Source: Alphaproteobacteria bacterium (GTDB taxonomy: Bacteria > Pseudomonadota > Alphaproteobacteria > BNTO01). Taken from it: DNA of 6,260 nt. The position numbers were made by a program, and so were the translations under genes. The notes below the pieces were generated by a model that saw nothing but the letters and a program-made list of their open reading frames with translations, was not told the DNA's origin and made no database searches. Location of the stretch: assembly GCA_025996655.1 (NCBI GenBank), contig BNTO01000057.1:1-6260 (forward strand), in the 5' to 3' direction. Shown in pieces: positions 6,058-6,260 of this stretch (positions are counted from its first letter, which is position 1; each line of letters begins with the position of its first letter).

Positions 6058-6086
6058 TTTATGCAATATCTTTTTTATTTTGTCAA
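6058..6086 (-). promoter_or_regulatory. Sigma70-like promoter for the minus-strand exported-protein gene
   Basis: On the minus strand TTGACA (forward 6081-6086) is a perfect -35 consensus. It is followed after 17 bp by CATAAA (forward 6058-6063), a four-of-six match to the -10 box. It lies about 80 bp upstream of ATG 5979 and points toward it, within an AT-rich stretch. Further TTGAC motifs lie at 6103 and 6124 inside the 21-bp repeats, but without as good a -10 at the right distance. The ribosome-binding site before 5979 is weak. Confidence 0.5.
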
Positions 6087-6102
6087 GCTTTTTGTTCACT
6101 TT

Positions 6103-6144
6103 TGTCAACGCAATTTAGGAATGTGTCAACGCAATTTAGGAATG
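6103..6144. repeat. Perfect 21-bp tandem duplication, possible insertion-sequence end
   Basis: Two identical, directly adjacent 21-bp units lie at 6103-6123 and 6124-6144. Each begins TGTCAACGCAATTTAGG and ends AATG. A third TGTCAA occurs 22 bp to the left (6081), and TCACCC follows on the right. Repeated short sequences of this kind at one end are known for IS21-family elements, and the motif has that general look, but the family assignment is from memory of style and not verified. If correct, the element would extend to the right beyond the window, with its inner side at 6145-6260. Confidence 0.55.
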
Positions 6145-6184
6145 TCACCCTTGAGCCTTCCCGATGAGCCCGAAACGGATACGC

Positions 6185-6260
6185 CTAGCCGGCTGATAGC
6201 GGTAGGAATTCCCTTGGTGTTGTGAGCAAGGCCTCAACAACAGCCTTCACCTCTTTCGAA
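6185..6260 (-). CDS. Possible C-terminal end of a gene entering from the right edge
   Basis: On the minus strand one frame is open from the window edge to TAG at 6185-6187. It reads SKEVKAVVEALLTTPREFLP and then LSAG. It has a helix-like, protein-like look, but 24 codons are too few to name a family. Its end lies about 40 bp from the 21-bp tandem repeats, as the last gene of an insertion sequence would from the element end. A plus-strand frame from ATG 6142 to 6225 (27 residues) competes with it, so this call is weak. Confidence 0.2.
   Translation of the reverse strand, partial: SKEVKAVVEALLTTPREFLPLSAG

Overview
The window looks like chromosomal DNA of a Gram-negative proteobacterium. The evidence is a BamB-type lipoprotein directly followed by the ribosome-assembly GTPase Der, a gene pair conserved in many proteobacteria, then a short Smr-domain protein. 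The Smr N-terminus (a 'TDEDKALW...PL' segment) resembles stand-alone Smr proteins of Alphaproteobacteria. Intact housekeeping genes sitting among decayed genes, transposon debris and a low-complexity secreted-type protein would fit a host-associated alphaproteobacterium (for example Holosporales-like). That placement is inference only.

Layout. Positions 1-839 are AT-rich and mostly without a solid gene. They hold a possible minus-strand gene running off the left edge (1-170), a frameshifted N-terminal fragment of a zinc-ribbon transposase (240-462), two exact 25-bp direct repeats flanking that fragment (99-123 and 558-582), and a short unexplained minus-strand open frame (522-677). Positions 840-4226 are a compact plus-strand cluster: bamB (840-2171), der (2158-3741, overlapping bamB by 14 bp) and an smr-like gene (3750-4226, 8 bp after der). 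The spacing suggests one transcript with translational coupling. BamB assists outer-membrane protein assembly by the BAM complex, and Der acts in maturation of the large ribosomal subunit. The cellular role of the stand-alone Smr protein cannot be told from sequence. A possible 51-codon frame with two CxxC pairs starts right after the smr stop codon.

Positions 4309-5979, minus strand and convergent with the cluster, hold the most unusual item. It is one long gene for an exported, low-complexity (Ser/Thr/Ala/Pro-rich) protein with an internal PTGSAPWP repeat and a Gly/His-rich tandem-repeat tail. Its frame is broken four times, and the reading frame can be rebuilt from a signal-like start at 5979 to a stop at 4309. 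Two breaks lie at G8 and C7 homopolymer tracts. One is a 1-bp deletion visible by comparison with sister repeat units. A good sigma70-like promoter (6058-6086) precedes it.

Positions 6087-6260 contain a perfect 21-bp tandem duplication (6103-6144) that looks like the multi-repeat end of an insertion sequence, and possibly the last codons of a minus-strand gene entering from the right edge.

I see no rRNA, tRNA, CRISPR array or complete mobile element, and no convincing novel defence or metabolic system. The best candidates for novelty are the broken secreted repeat protein, either a pseudogene or a slippage-prone variable gene, and the repeats at the two ends.
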